A stretch of 64,000 bases of DNA. Origin: an uncultured Chthonomonas sp. (GTDB taxonomy: Bacteria; Armatimonadota; Chthonomonadetes; Chthonomonadales; CAJBBX01). Below, piece by piece: positions 34,149 through 43,300 of the stretch. How positions within the stretch are numbered: the stretch's first letter is position 1; each line of letters starts with the position of its first letter. The notes below the pieces were generated by a model that was not told the origin of the DNA, ran no database searches, and saw only the letters and a program-made list of their open reading frames with translations. The translations under genes and the position numbers were made by a program. Location: contig CAISJD010000065.1 in the NCBI GenBank assembly GCA_903885605.1, positions 1 to 64,000 of the forward strand, read 5' to 3'.

Positions 34149-35117
34149 TTGCCCATCCGCCGATGGCCCAACGGCATCCTCGTCCTGTCGCCGGCGATGC
34201 TCGCCTGGCTGGGCTATGTGTTCGCCGCTCGCCCGGACTTCGCCGCCGCCGAGACCATGGCGCCGCCGGCGGCGTGGTTGCTCATCGGCCTCGGAGTGAC
34301 CGCAACCGGCTTCCGTAACCGCCGCGCGTGTGCCGCTGTGGCCCTGCTGTGGCTGCCCTTTGGGGCGGTCTTCGTCGAGGGGTTCCGGAGTAGCCTGCGG
34401 CCCGGGTTCCGGATCACCGGTCCCGACAGGGCCGCTCCGGACGCCGTCCGCGTCGTGTCGCTCAACTGCGCGGGCGGCTCCGAGGCGGCGGCCCGCGAGG
34501 TCGAGCAGGTCCGGCCGGACATCGTGCTGCTGCAGGAGACGCCGGTCCGGGCCGCCGTGGAGCGCCTGGCGACGAGGCTCTTCGGGCGAGACGGCGCCTC
34601 CTGGTGCGGGCTCGACGCTTCGATCGTGGCCCGCGGCCCGCTGCGCCCGGTGCAGCACCCTCGCCGAAGCTCCAACTTCGTGATGGCCGCCGTCCGGGTT
34701 CGGGGCGTGCCGTTCGGCGTGGTCTCCTTGCGGCTTCAGCCCCCGGTGGCACGCATGGACCTGTGGAACCCGGAGTGCCGACGAGCGCAGGCGGCGTCGC
34801 GCCGAAGCCGCCGCAAGGAGCTGGCAGAGGTGATGGGTTTCGTCTGGTCGCATACCGGCGAGGGTCCGCTGCTGGTAGGCGGCGACCTCAACGCCGTGGC
34901 GGGAGACCCATCGCTGGAGCCCATCACCGTACCCATGCGCGACAGCTTCGATGAGGCCGGGCGAGGGTGGTGCGACACCGCCATCAACGACCTCCCCTTT
35001 GCGCGCATCGACCGACTGTTCGTCGAGAGAGGCGTCGAGGTCCTGGCCTCCAGCGTGCGCCGAACCGCCAACTCGGACCACCGGATGCTGATAGTCGACC
35101 TCAGGGCGCGGAGGTAG
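34149..35117 (+). CDS. Endonuclease/exonuclease/phosphatase-fold protein with membrane N-terminus
   Basis: A 322-residue protein. The first about 95 residues have two hydrophobic segments (ILVLSPAMLAWLGYVFAA and AWLLIGLGVTATGF), then a short third. The remainder is an EEP-fold domain: VSLNCAGG, Glu in LLQETPV, GGDLNAVAGD, and SDHRMLIVDL, the metal and catalytic motifs of the family. Members act on phosphodiesters in DNA, RNA or lipids; membrane anchoring favours an extracellular phosphodiester substrate. The start is inferred as TTG at 34149, about nine bases after GGGAG; an ATG at 34110 overlapping the previous gene is possible. It sits 25 bases after the beta-helix gene. Confidence 0.8.
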   Translation: MPIRRWPNGILVLSPAMLAWLGYVFAARPDFAAAETMAPPAAWLLIGLGVTATGFRNRRACAAVALLWLPFGAVFVEGFRSSLRPGFRITGPDRAAPDAVRVVSLNCAGGSEAAAREVEQVRPDIVLLQETPVRAAVERLATRLFGRDGASWCGLDASIVARGPLRPVQHPRRSSNFVMAAVRVRGVPFGVVSLRLQPPVARMDLWNPECRRAQAASRRSRRKELAEVMGFVWSHTGEGPLLVGGDLNAVAGDPSLEPITVPMRDSFDEAGRGWCDTAINDLPFARIDRLFVERGVEVLASSVRRTANSDHRMLIVDLRARR

Positions 35118-35324
35118 GGCGGCGCGGAGCTTGCCCTCAACGCCAATAGCATCCTTAGGCCGATGCGGCTACGCCGGTAGTCTGATCGGGAATGACACGC
35201 AGTTCGCAGAAGAAGCCGCGGCTTCCCGGGCGAGTGGGCCGGCCGGCAAGCGCGTGACGTGGGAGCCGGCCAAGCAGGAAGAGGACAGCCGGGCCGAGGT
35301 TCTCGACCCGGTGATCGGCGCAGC
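35118..35324. other. Intergenic region between convergent genes
   Basis: This gap contains the perfect 14-base palindrome GAAGCCGCGGCTTC at 35212-35225. It also contains one arm (CCGGGCCGA near 35291) of a long inverted repeat whose other arm is inside the Uma2 gene. Either could help terminate convergent transcripts. No credible gene was seen. Confidence 0.3.
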
Positions 35325-36032
35325 CTATTCGGCCCGGACCTGCCCCACAAACGTGGCATGCTCCGGCGACGCGAGACCCTCCTGCAAGACGGCGAGCATC
35401 GTGGCCAGGTTGTCCTCCCAGAGCGCCGAGGGCTTGAGCCAGAGGCCGGGGAACACCTCGCTACGCAGTACGCCGCGCTCATCAGGCTGCATCGGCTCAT
35501 ACAGACCTGCGCGCAGCACGAACCAGTCGAACCGCCGCTCGTACGCCTGGGCTACGATGTACTCCTGCACGCCGCTGCGCTGACAGACCCGCAGCTTCTG
35601 ATGCAGGTCGTAAGAGGCCGTGCCGGCCGCCACCTCAACGATCAGTTCTGGAGGCCCCTCGAGGTAGTCATCAGACGAGACACGGACCTGCCCGATGCCG
35701 TCGGACTGGTGGTACAGGACGATGTCCGGCTGCGCCTCGTTCTCAAGGTCGAAGCACACGGTCGTGCTATCGGCGCCGCGCACAGCCGGCGTCGAAGCGC
35801 TGTAGACGCCGGTCCACGTCACCAGGTTCCAGTGCGGTTTGCCATGCTGCTCGAAGTGAACGGGTGAAGCCACGTATACACTCCCTTCAATTAGCTCAGC
35901 AACCTTGATCTCCGGGTGAAGGTGGTAACGGCGCTCGAACTCGGTGCGGGTCAGCCGATCGCCATTGTTCAAGGGCGGCGTCTGAGCCCAGCCGCGCTCA
36001 ACAGCGGCGGGCTTGGCAAGCGTAGCAGTCAT
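35325..36032 (-). CDS. Uma2 family (DUF820) restriction-endonuclease-fold protein
   Basis: A 235-residue protein with the PD-(D/E)XK layout of Uma2 proteins: KVAELIEGSVYVASPV, Asp in QPDIVLYHQ, Glu in ELIVEVA and Lys in HQKLRVCQRSGVQEYIV. These proteins are abundant in Cyanobacteria, Chloroflexi, Armatimonadota and similar genomes, and their biological role remains unclear. The ATG at 36032 (MTATLAK) has GAGGG upstream and starts the conserved region; a 31-residue extension to 36125 would overlap the promoter of the divergent toxin-antitoxin pair. All nuclease-core residues appear present. Confidence 0.88.
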   Translation of the reverse strand: MTATLAKPAAVERGWAQTPPLNNGDRLTRTEFERRYHLHPEIKVAELIEGSVYVASPVHFEQHGKPHWNLVTWTGVYSASTPAVRGADSTTVCFDLENEAQPDIVLYHQSDGIGQVRVSSDDYLEGPPELIVEVAAGTASYDLHQKLRVCQRSGVQEYIVAQAYERRFDWFVLRAGLYEPMQPDERGVLRSEVFPGLWLKPSALWEDNLATMLAVLQEGLASPEHATFVGQVRAE

Positions 36033-36181
36033 GGCTGGTCCCTCAAGCTCCTGCGCCACGCAAGGCCCACGGCTACGGGCGGCGCGTGGCAGGACGAACT
36101 CAGTATAGCGGAGCCTGCCGGACACCGGCGCCCGGTGGATGGTGTATGATAATCCATTACAGCGATGAAGGGGGTGCCTCG

Positions 36182-36400
36182 GTGAGGAGCGCGATCACTG
36201 TAAGCCTGCCCGAGGATGTCCGTGCCGAACTGGACCGGTACTCCCGGGAAGCGGGCGTCACTCGAAGCGACGTCGTGCGGGAATCCGTTCGAGACTACCT
36301 CTACGTCCGCCGGTTCCGAACGCTACGGGAGCGCATGGCGCCGGTCGCCGCCCAGACAGGTGTGTTCACTGATCAGGACGTCTTCGACCGGGTCTCATGA
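36182..36400 (+). CDS. Ribbon-helix-helix antitoxin
   Basis: A 72-residue CopG/RHH-type protein: strand SAITVSLPEDVRAELDRY, then SREAGVTRSDVVRESVRDYL. The C-terminal part (APVAAQTGVFTDQDVFDRVS) is typical of antitoxins paired with PIN toxins of the COG1569 type. The start is GTG at 36182, eight bases after AAGGGGG; an ATG at 36146 has no ribosome site. It overlaps the toxin by four bases (ATGA). A TATGATAAT stretch at 36145-36153 could be its -10 region, with low confidence. Confidence 0.88.
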   Translation: MRSAITVSLPEDVRAELDRYSREAGVTRSDVVRESVRDYLYVRRFRTLRERMAPVAAQTGVFTDQDVFDRVS

Positions 36401-36813
36401 GGGTTGTCCTCAACACGAACGTGCTGATCGCGGCCTTCCTGGCCCGAGGCGCCTGCCGCGAGGTGTTCGAGACCTGCGCCATCCATCACACCATCGTGCT
36501 CTCCGAGGGCATCATGGCGGAGTTCGTCGACACCGTTCAGCGCAAGTTCAAAGTCGATGCCGATGATGCGCGGAAGGCGGCGCACCTCATCCGTGAGCGG
36601 GCCGAGCTTGTGGTACCTGCCGTACCCGACCCACCGGTCTGCCGCGATGTTGATGACGACACGGTGCTGGGTACGGCCGTCGCCGGGCACGCGGAGGTCA
36701 TCGTGACCGGCGACAAGGACTTGCTGGTCCTTGATCCCTACGGGAGCCTGGCCATCATTCCACCCTCCGGGTTCTGGCGTTTCGAGCACGATGTGCTGCG
36801 CGGGGACGGGTAG
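36397..36813 (+). CDS. PIN-domain toxin, COG1569-like
   Basis: A 138-residue PIN protein: Asn/Asp region VVLNTNVLIAAF, Glu in SEGIMAEFVDTV, Asp cluster in CRDVDDDTVLGTA and VTGDKDLLVLD. The first acidic position is Asn (LNTN), as in many members of this subgroup. Overlap with the antitoxin shows coupling. It is a complete putative ribonuclease toxin. The next gene starts about 77 bases downstream on the same strand, so read-through into the beta-helix gene is possible. Confidence 0.9.
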   Translation: MRVVLNTNVLIAAFLARGACREVFETCAIHHTIVLSEGIMAEFVDTVQRKFKVDADDARKAAHLIRERAELVVPAVPDPPVCRDVDDDTVLGTAVAGHAEVIVTGDKDLLVLDPYGSLAIIPPSGFWRFEHDVLRGDG

Positions 36814-36889
36814 CGAACCCGTGCGCACGGCGCCTCGATTACGGCAGGAACCATCGGCACGGATACAGCAACGCATGGGAGACGAACCA

Positions 36890-39610
36890 TTGCATCATCG
36901 GCGCACCACGTGTACCCATGCTCCGGCATCAGTCGCAGCATCGCTCCTCCTCTGCCTCAGCTCCGTTGTGTTGGCGGCGCCGGCGGTGGTCTATGTCTCG
37001 CCGAAGGGCAATGACGCCTGGAGCGGGCGCCTGGCCGCGCCGAACCGCGCGGGCGCCGACGGCCCCTTCGCCACGCTGCAGCGCGCCCGTGATGCGGTGC
37101 GGCAGCTCAAGGCCTCCGGCCCGGTCACCGTGCAGGTGCGCGGCGGCATCTATCCGCTGGCCGCCACGCTGGCGCTGACCGGCGCGGACGCCGGAACGGC
37201 CCAGGCGCCGATCCTCTGGCGGGCCTACCCGGGCGAGAAGCCCCTGCTCATCGGCGGCAAGACCATCAGCGGCTTCGCGCCGGCCGGCGGCCGCATCCTC
37301 AGAGCCGACGCGGGCGCTCAGGGCTTCCGCGACGTGAACTTCCGCCAGTTGCTCTGCAATGGGCGGCGCGTGGACCTCGCTCGCTATCCCAACCGGGACG
37401 CCGACCACCCGGTCACAGGCGGATGGGCCTACGTTGACGGCGCTCCGCTGCCGCTCTACGCCGACATCCCCGGCGAGCCGCAGAACGTGCTGAAGTTTCG
37501 CGAGGCCGACGCGCGCCGATGGGCGCACCCCGAAGAGGCGGAGGTGATGGTCTTCCCGCGCTACAACTGGTGGAACGACATCATCCGCGTCGCGGCGCTG
37601 GACAAGGAGCGGCGCACCCTGACGCTGGCCGCGAACGCCTCCTACGCCATCCGGCCGGGCGACCGCTACTTCGTGCAGAACCTGCCCGAGGAGCTCGACG
37701 CGCCGGGCGAGTGGTACCTGGACAAGGCCACGCGGTCGCTCCTCTTCCTGCCGCCTGACGGGACCGATCCGGCGACCATGACCGTCTACGCGCCGATGAT
37801 CGACACGATCCTCGAGATGCGCGAGGGCGCTTCGCACATCACGTTCCAGGGCTTCACCTTCGAGTGCTGCGAAGGCACCGCCATCCAGCTGCGCGACACC
37901 AACGACTGCCGCATCGCCGGATGCACCATCCGGAACGTGGGCGGCTATGGCGGCTCCGGCGTAGCCATCGCCGGCGGCAAGCGGAACGGGGTGGTGGGCT
38001 GCGATATCCACGACGTGGGCCGCGATGCCGTCAGCCTCGACGGCGGCAACCGCGAGACGCTGGAGCCGGCGCGCAACTACGCGGACAACAACTACATCCA
38101 CCACACCGGCATCTACTACAAGCAGGGCGTGGGCGTGGGACTGAACGGCGTGGGCAACCGCATCTCGCACAACCTGATCCACGACTGCCCGCGCTTCGGC
38201 ATCGGCTGGGGCGGCAGTGACCACGTCATTGAGTTCAACGAGATCCGCCACTGCAACCTGGAGACGGCCGACTGCGGCGCCATCTACTCGTGGCAGGTGG
38301 ACTGGAGCAAGCGCGGCACCGAGATCCGGTACAACTACCTCCACGACATCATCGGGTTCGGGCAAGAGAACGGCAAGTGGACCAGCCCGCACATGAACTG
38401 GGGCGTCTACCTGGACGACGGAACGTGCGGAACGCGGGTCATCGGCAACATCGTGGCGCGGACGATCCTCGGCGGCGTCCACGTGCACGGCGGCCGCGAC
38501 AACGTGGTTGAGAACAACATCCTCGTCGACGGCCGCGACAGCCAGATGCAGTACAGCGGCTACGTGGAGGGCGGCCACCCGGTACCGATGATGACGGAGA
38601 CCTGGAAGAAGTACTCCGGCTCGCCCGCCTACCTGAAGTACCCCGGCTACGCGGAGCTGACCCGAAGCCTTGCCGACGCGTGGCAGATGGCCGGCAACCG
38701 CTTTGTGCGCAACATCGTCGCCTATCGGGAGCCGAGCGCGGCGCTCTACGCGCACTACAGCCTGCCGTTCGACAAGACCGTGTCGGACTACAACCTGATC
38801 TGGCACGGCAAGGCGCCCATCGGCACCGGCGTGACGCGACTGAAGAGAGTGATCGGCCCCAACCTGGTCCCGAACCCCGGGTTCGAGCAGGGCGAAGCCG
38901 GCGCGGAGCCTCCGGGCTGGCAGTGGCAGGTGAAGCCCAACGACTCCGCGGCGGCGCTGGACGCGAAGGTGCGCCTCAAGGGCAGGATGTCGCTGCGCCT
39001 GGATGGCCGGGGAACCACGAAGGACAGCAGCGGCCAGACGCTCTGCGTGAACTGGGTCAGCGCCGAAATGCCCGTGCGGCCCGGCGCCACCTACCGGCTT
39101 ACCGCGCGCGTACGCTCCGACCAGCCGACCACCTGCTCGGTGCAACCGCAGTCCTACGAGCAGGGCAAGTACTTCTGGGCCAGGTGGAGCGGCGGAACCG
39201 CCGGGCCGGAGTGGAAACCGGTGGAGACGGTCTTCCGCTTCCCGGCCAAGGGCGACCCGGACTGGCATGAGGGCATGAAGAGCGTGCGCGTTCGCATTGA
39301 CGTCTCGCAGGGCACGGGCACGCTCTGGGTCGATGACGTGGAGATGCACGAGGCCGAGGCCATGTCCGAGTGGGAAGCCTGGCAGGCGCTGGGGCTGGAC
39401 AGGCACTCGCGCATCGCCGACCCGCTCTTTGTGAACCGAGCCAGGGACGACTATCGCCTGAAGCCGGGCTCCCCCGCCTACGCGCTGGGCTTCAAGCCGA
39501 TCCCGGTGGACAAGATCGGCCCGTACAAGAGCCCGCTACGCGCCGGCTGGCCCATCAAGGAAGCGATCGGCGCCCGGGAGCAGATTAAACTCGACTGGTC
39601 ACGGCACTGA
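36890..39610 (+). CDS. Secreted right-handed beta-helix protein with CBM4/9-like domain
   Basis: A 906-residue exported protein. A signal peptide (SVAASLLLCLSSVVLAAP) precedes the beta-helix cap VVYVSPKGNDAWSGR with FATLQRARDAVRQL. Helix rungs follow (CRIAGCTIRNVGGYGGSGVAIAG, NYIHHTGIYY, HLIHDCPRFGIGWGG-type). Residues about 658-824 form a beta-sandwich like family 4/9 carbohydrate-binding modules (NLVPNPGFEQGE, SLRLDGRG, PGATYRLTARVRSD, LWVDDVEMHE). A final helix-type segment (DPLFVNRARDDYRLKPGSPAYALGF) follows, so the module is inserted rather than appended. The preferred start is TTG at 36890, eight bases after GGGAG; ATG at 36875 is the alternative. Likely polysaccharide-active; the substrate is unknown. 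Confidence 0.83.
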   Translation: MHHRRTTCTHAPASVAASLLLCLSSVVLAAPAVVYVSPKGNDAWSGRLAAPNRAGADGPFATLQRARDAVRQLKASGPVTVQVRGGIYPLAATLALTGADAGTAQAPILWRAYPGEKPLLIGGKTISGFAPAGGRILRADAGAQGFRDVNFRQLLCNGRRVDLARYPNRDADHPVTGGWAYVDGAPLPLYADIPGEPQNVLKFREADARRWAHPEEAEVMVFPRYNWWNDIIRVAALDKERRTLTLAANASYAIRPGDRYFVQNLPEELDAPGEWYLDKATRSLLFLPPDGTDPATMTVYAPMIDTILEMREGASHITFQGFTFECCEGTAIQLRDTNDCRIAGCTIRNVGGYGGSGVAIAGGKRNGVVGCDIHDVGRDAVSLDGGNRETLEPARNYADNNYIHHTGIYYKQGVGVGLNGVGNRISHNLIHDCPRFGIGWGGSDHVIEFNEIRHCNLETADCGAIYSWQVDWSKRGTEIRYNYLHDIIGFGQENGKWTSPHMNWGVYLDDGTCGTRVIGNIVARTILGGVHVHGGRDNVVENNILVDGRDSQMQYSGYVEGGHPVPMMTETWKKYSGSPAYLKYPGYAELTRSLADAWQMAGNRFVRNIVAYREPSAALYAHYSLPFDKTVSDYNLIWHGKAPIGTGVTRLKRVIGPNLVPNPGFEQGEAGAEPPGWQWQVKPNDSAAALDAKVRLKGRMSLRLDGRGTTKDSSGQTLCVNWVSAEMPVRPGATYRLTARVRSDQPTTCSVQPQSYEQGKYFWARWSGGTAGPEWKPVETVFRFPAKGDPDWHEGMKSVRVRIDVSQGTGTLWVDDVEMHEAEAMSEWEAWQALGLDRHSRIADPLFVNRARDDYRLKPGSPAYALGFKPIPVDKIGPYKSPLRAGWPIKEAIGAREQIKLDWSRH

Positions 39611-39636
39611 GGGCGGACAACGGCTGCCGCACGCAG

Positions 39637-39981
39637 TCAGATGCCGAGTTCGTAACGTAGCGCCATGGCAATGGCCTCGAGCTTGTTCCGTGACAGCGAG
39701 CCTGCACGCGGTCCCAGGCGCGACTGGTCGATCGTCAGTAACTGCGCGCAGTTCACATGGCAAGGGCGGTCGAGGCCGGCTTTGCCTGCATCAAGCGGGA
39801 CGGTGAACGGGTAGTCACGCGGTAGCGGTGAGCCACTGATCGCCGCGACCACCGTGTATGCTGAACTCTCGTTGCCCCTGTTGTTCTGGAGGACCAGAGC
39901 CGGACGCCGACCTGCCTGCTCGACGCCTCGGCCCGGTGAGAAATCCACCCAGTACACATCGCCGCGCGCAGGCCTAGCCAA
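39637..39981 (-). CDS. MazF/PemK-type endoribonuclease toxin
   Basis: A 114-residue SH3-like toxin: RGDVYWVDFSPGRG, GRRPALVLQNN, VVAAISG, FTVPL, and QLLTIDQSRL, all typical of the MazF/PemK family that cleaves mRNA at short motifs. The start is TTG at 39981, six bases after GAGG and overlapping the end of the antitoxin gene by eight bases. Longer in-frame extensions to 40131 run through the antitoxin and are rejected. Length matches the family. Confidence 0.88.
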   Translation of the reverse strand: MARPARGDVYWVDFSPGRGVEQAGRRPALVLQNNRGNESSAYTVVAAISGSPLPRDYPFTVPLDAGKAGLDRPCHVNCAQLLTIDQSRLGPRAGSLSRNKLEAIAMALRYELGI

Positions 39982-40240
39982 CGTGAGCCTCGGCAACTGC
40001 TGTGGACCACTCTGGCCATGTCTCAGCGGCGACCGCGACAGCTGCCTCGGCGAACGCACTGGTCTCCGATGAGAGCGCACGGTAGCCCTCGGCCGCCAAC
40101 GTGTCCAATTGGCGGGCCGCATCGGCCGCAATCAGGCCAGCCAGATACCTGCTCGCCGGCTGCCCAACCTCCAGGGCCCGGCGTCGAAGCAGGCCCGCGA
40201 CCTGCGAGTCCAGCGATACGCTCAACCTGACTGCCGACAT
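39974..40240 (-). CDS. Antitoxin partner of MazF-type toxin
   Basis: An 88-residue protein. The N-terminal SAVRLSVSLDSQVAGLL with RYLAGLIAADA suggests a ribbon-helix-helix DNA-binding domain; the C-terminal acidic/Trp-containing part (ETWPEWSTAV) is probably the toxin-neutralising tail. GGAGG lies five bases before the ATG at 40240 (a GTG at 40243 is also possible). It overlaps the toxin gene. Two copies of an 8-bp repeat in its upstream region are candidate autoregulatory operators. Confidence 0.78.
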   Translation of the reverse strand: MSAVRLSVSLDSQVAGLLRRRALEVGQPASRYLAGLIAADAARQLDTLAAEGYRALSSETSAFAEAAVAVAAETWPEWSTAVAEAHVG

Positions 40241-40252
40241 CACACCCTCCCC

Positions 40253-40286
40253 GCATACGCACTATACACAACGGGCATGCATACGC
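40253..40286 (-). promoter_or_regulatory. Paired operator-like repeats around a -10 in front of the mazEF-type pair
   Basis: GCATACGC occurs at 40253-40260 and 40279-40286, starts 26 bases apart. Between them the minus strand carries TATAGT, a possible -10, followed by the antitoxin ribosome site. Direct repeats flanking the promoter are the usual arrangement for antitoxin autorepression. Confidence 0.45.
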
Positions 40287-40331
40287 CGCATGTGTCTGCC
40301 GCAGTAAACCGCGTACATGCGGAAGTCTGCC

Positions 40332-43300
40332 CTACGGCCCCACCACGTTCACCGTCGTCTCGCCGTAGCCTGCGGCCAGCGATGGGCTGCCGGCGAAGGA
40401 GGCGCGCATGGTGTGCGAACCGACCGATAGGCCCGACGTGTCGGCCACGGTGAACCGGGCCACGCCGTCGCCGTCGGTGGTCGCCGTGCCTACCTCCGTG
40501 CCATCGATGCTGAAGGTGATCTGCAGGCCCGGCTGCCAGGCGTAGTCCCAGAGGCTGCGAACATAGGCGCTCAGGGCCATGGGCGTCCCCCGGCGCGTCG
40601 AGCGCACGTAGGGCCAGATGTAGGTCGGCGCGCCGACCAGCGTCAGCGTGGCGGTGCCGAACGAGCGCTTGTAGCCGCTGTCGCCCGCCCAGTCGGCGCG
40701 GAGGGCGTAGGCTCCCGCGGCGCCGATCCCCGGCACCGGCCAGAGGAGCTGCGCCACCGACGTGCCGAGGTTGGGGTCCGATGTCGGCGCCGAGCCCACC
40801 GCCGTGCCCGCGACCTTGAACGTGATGGACTTCCCGCCCGGCGGCTGGCGGTTGTCCAGCATGTAGAGATAGGCCTTCAGGACCACGGCGCCGCGCATGA
40901 CGCCGGATCGGTCGGGCAGGTAGAGCTTGGTCTCCATCACGTTGGCCGTCAGGCTCGACGCGACCGACGAGCCGTTGTGCGCGGCATCGGCCGCGAACAC
41001 GGAGGCGAGCGCCCGCGTCGTCGGGCCCGTCGTGATGCTCCAGTTCAGCACCGCGCCGCCGTCGGCGGCGCTCGCCGCCTGGCCCACGACGGCGCCGTCA
41101 ACCTTGAACTTGATGACCTTGCCGCTGAGGAACTTGCGGTCCGTCACCCCCCAGATGTAGGCCTTCAGCGCCACAGCCTCGCCGACCACGCCGGACCGGT
41201 CCGGCATCCACATCTCCGTATCGTTCCTGCTGACCGTGAGCGTCGACGAAGCGGACGAGGGCGTGTAGGTGGTGTCGCCGGCAAAGGTGGCCGTGACGGC
41301 GCGGACCCCCGCCCCTGCGCCGACCGGGATCGTATAGGCGACCGACGCCACGCCCTGGCTGCTCGTGACGGCGTTGAGGACATCCGACCCGATGGCGAAG
41401 GTGATCGTCCTCCCCTCGACGCCCGCGCCGGCGCTGGTGAGCGTTGCCGAGAGCGTGACGGTCTCGCCGATGCGACCCGCGGCGTCGGGCACCGTGAGGC
41501 TCGTGGCGTGGATCCCGTAGGGGTACCGGGAGACCATCACAGTACCGTCCACCCTGGCGAAGGCCATGTACCGGCCGTCCGGCGAGAACGCGATGGAGGT
41601 CACGCCGGGCCCTGTCTCCTCATCATAGGCGGCCACCACGCCGCCGTCGGACGCGCGTTGCAGCGTGACCGTCCTGTCCAGACCGCTTCCGAGATCGGCG
41701 CCGAAGCCGCCTGCCGCGCCCGAGACCACGATGCCGCCGTCACGCGAGACGGCAGTGCAACTGACGGTATCGGCATGCACGGGATGGGACCAGACCAGCG
41801 CACCGTCGGACACTCGGCGCAGCGCGGCGCCGCCGTAGGCGATGTGGGAGCCGTCCGGCAGGAACGCCAACGGGGCATACATCGGCATTGAGCGGACCAG
41901 TGAGCCGTCGGAGACCTGATACAACCCGACCGGCACGGCGAGTAGCGTACCGTCAGGAGAGAAGGAGAGGCCGGAGCCGTCCGTGCGAGTGATGGTCTGC
42001 AGCGGCGCCCCGTCCGAGGCCCGCCAGAGGCGTACCGTGAAAGTGGGGAAGCCGGCGCCCGAGGCGATGGTGGCGCCGTCCGGCGAGAAGGCCACCGCAT
42101 GGACCGCCGCGGTATGCCCGGCCAGCGTGCCCACGAGGACGCCGTCGGACGTGCGCCAGAGCCTGACGAGGCCATCGGCGCAGGCGGCGGCCAGGAGTGT
42201 CCCGTCGGGCGAGTACGCGACGCTGCGCACGGCGCTGACGGCGTCCAGCGTTCGCAGCAACTCGCCGTCGGAGGAGCGCCAGACCTTGACGGTGCGGTCG
42301 TAGCCCCCCGAGGCCAACAATGACCCGTCGGGCGAATAGGCCACCGAGCGAACCATGTCCCGGTGCCGGCAGAGGTTCCGCCGCAGCGTGCATGAGGGCA
42401 GATCCCAGATCTTGGCGCCGGCCTCAGAGCCTCCCGTCAGCAGGGCGGTCCCATCCGGCGAATAGGCCACGCAGGTGGTTGAGTACGGATGGGCTGCAAA
42501 CGAGCCGGCAAGCGTCTGATCGGCGGTCCGCCAGAGCCGCACGAGGGTGCTCCCATCGGTGGACGCCAGCGAACCTCCGTCCGGCGAGAACGAGAGCGCG
42601 GTGACGGCGGCGGAATGGGCGGGAGTGGACCCGATCTTCGCCAGGTCCGACATGCGGCGGATGCCGATGGTCTTGTCGGAGCCCGCCGTCGCCAGGAGCG
42701 AGCCGTCAGGTGAGATGGCGAACACCGAGAGCTCCGCCGTCGATAGCGCGAGCGAGCGCTGCACCGTCCCGTCGGAGGCCCGCAGGAAGACCAGGGTCCC
42801 GGCGGGGCCGACGTAGACCAGCGTCGATCCGTCCGGTGTGTAGACCATCTTGTAGGGCTTCGTGGCCAGGTCTGAGACCGTCCGCTGCAGCGTCCAGTCG
42901 GCGGTGCGCCAGAACCGAAGCGCCTTGTCGCCGCCTGCCGAGGCGAGGACCGTGCCGTCCGGCGAGAACGCCAGCGACGAGACGCCGAAGGGGTGGATGG
43001 CCATGCGCTGCACGGTGGCTCCGTCGGAGGCGCGCAGGATGCGCACGATACCGGGGGTCGCGGTGTCGGATCCATACCCCACCGCGATCATCGAACCATC
43101 GGGAGCCACAGCCACCGAGCTCGGCAAGGCGGGACGATCGATCACGGTACCCAGGAGGGCGCCGTCGGAGGTCCGCCAGAGCTTCACGGTGAAGTCGTAG
43201 CTCACGGTCGCCGCCGCGGAGCCGTCGGGCGAGTAGGCCACCGCCGCCACGCGGGTTCCGTGCCCGCCGGCCAGCCAAACGACGTCCGGCCTGGCCTGGG

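Noticed and set aside
33885-35081. 398-codon minus-strand frame opposite the EEP-fold gene
   Set aside because: It has no recognisable motif, whereas the plus strand shows QET, GGDLN and SDH catalytic motifs.
35212-35225. GAAGCCGCGGCTTC palindrome as a terminator
   Set aside because: It has no loop and no T-tract. It may be a chance restriction-like palindrome and is mentioned only in the intergenic entry.
36929-39406. 825-codon minus-strand frame opposite the beta-helix gene
   Set aside because: It is rich in Val/Ala/Arg/His runs with no family motif. The plus-strand product has a signal peptide and beta-helix repeats.
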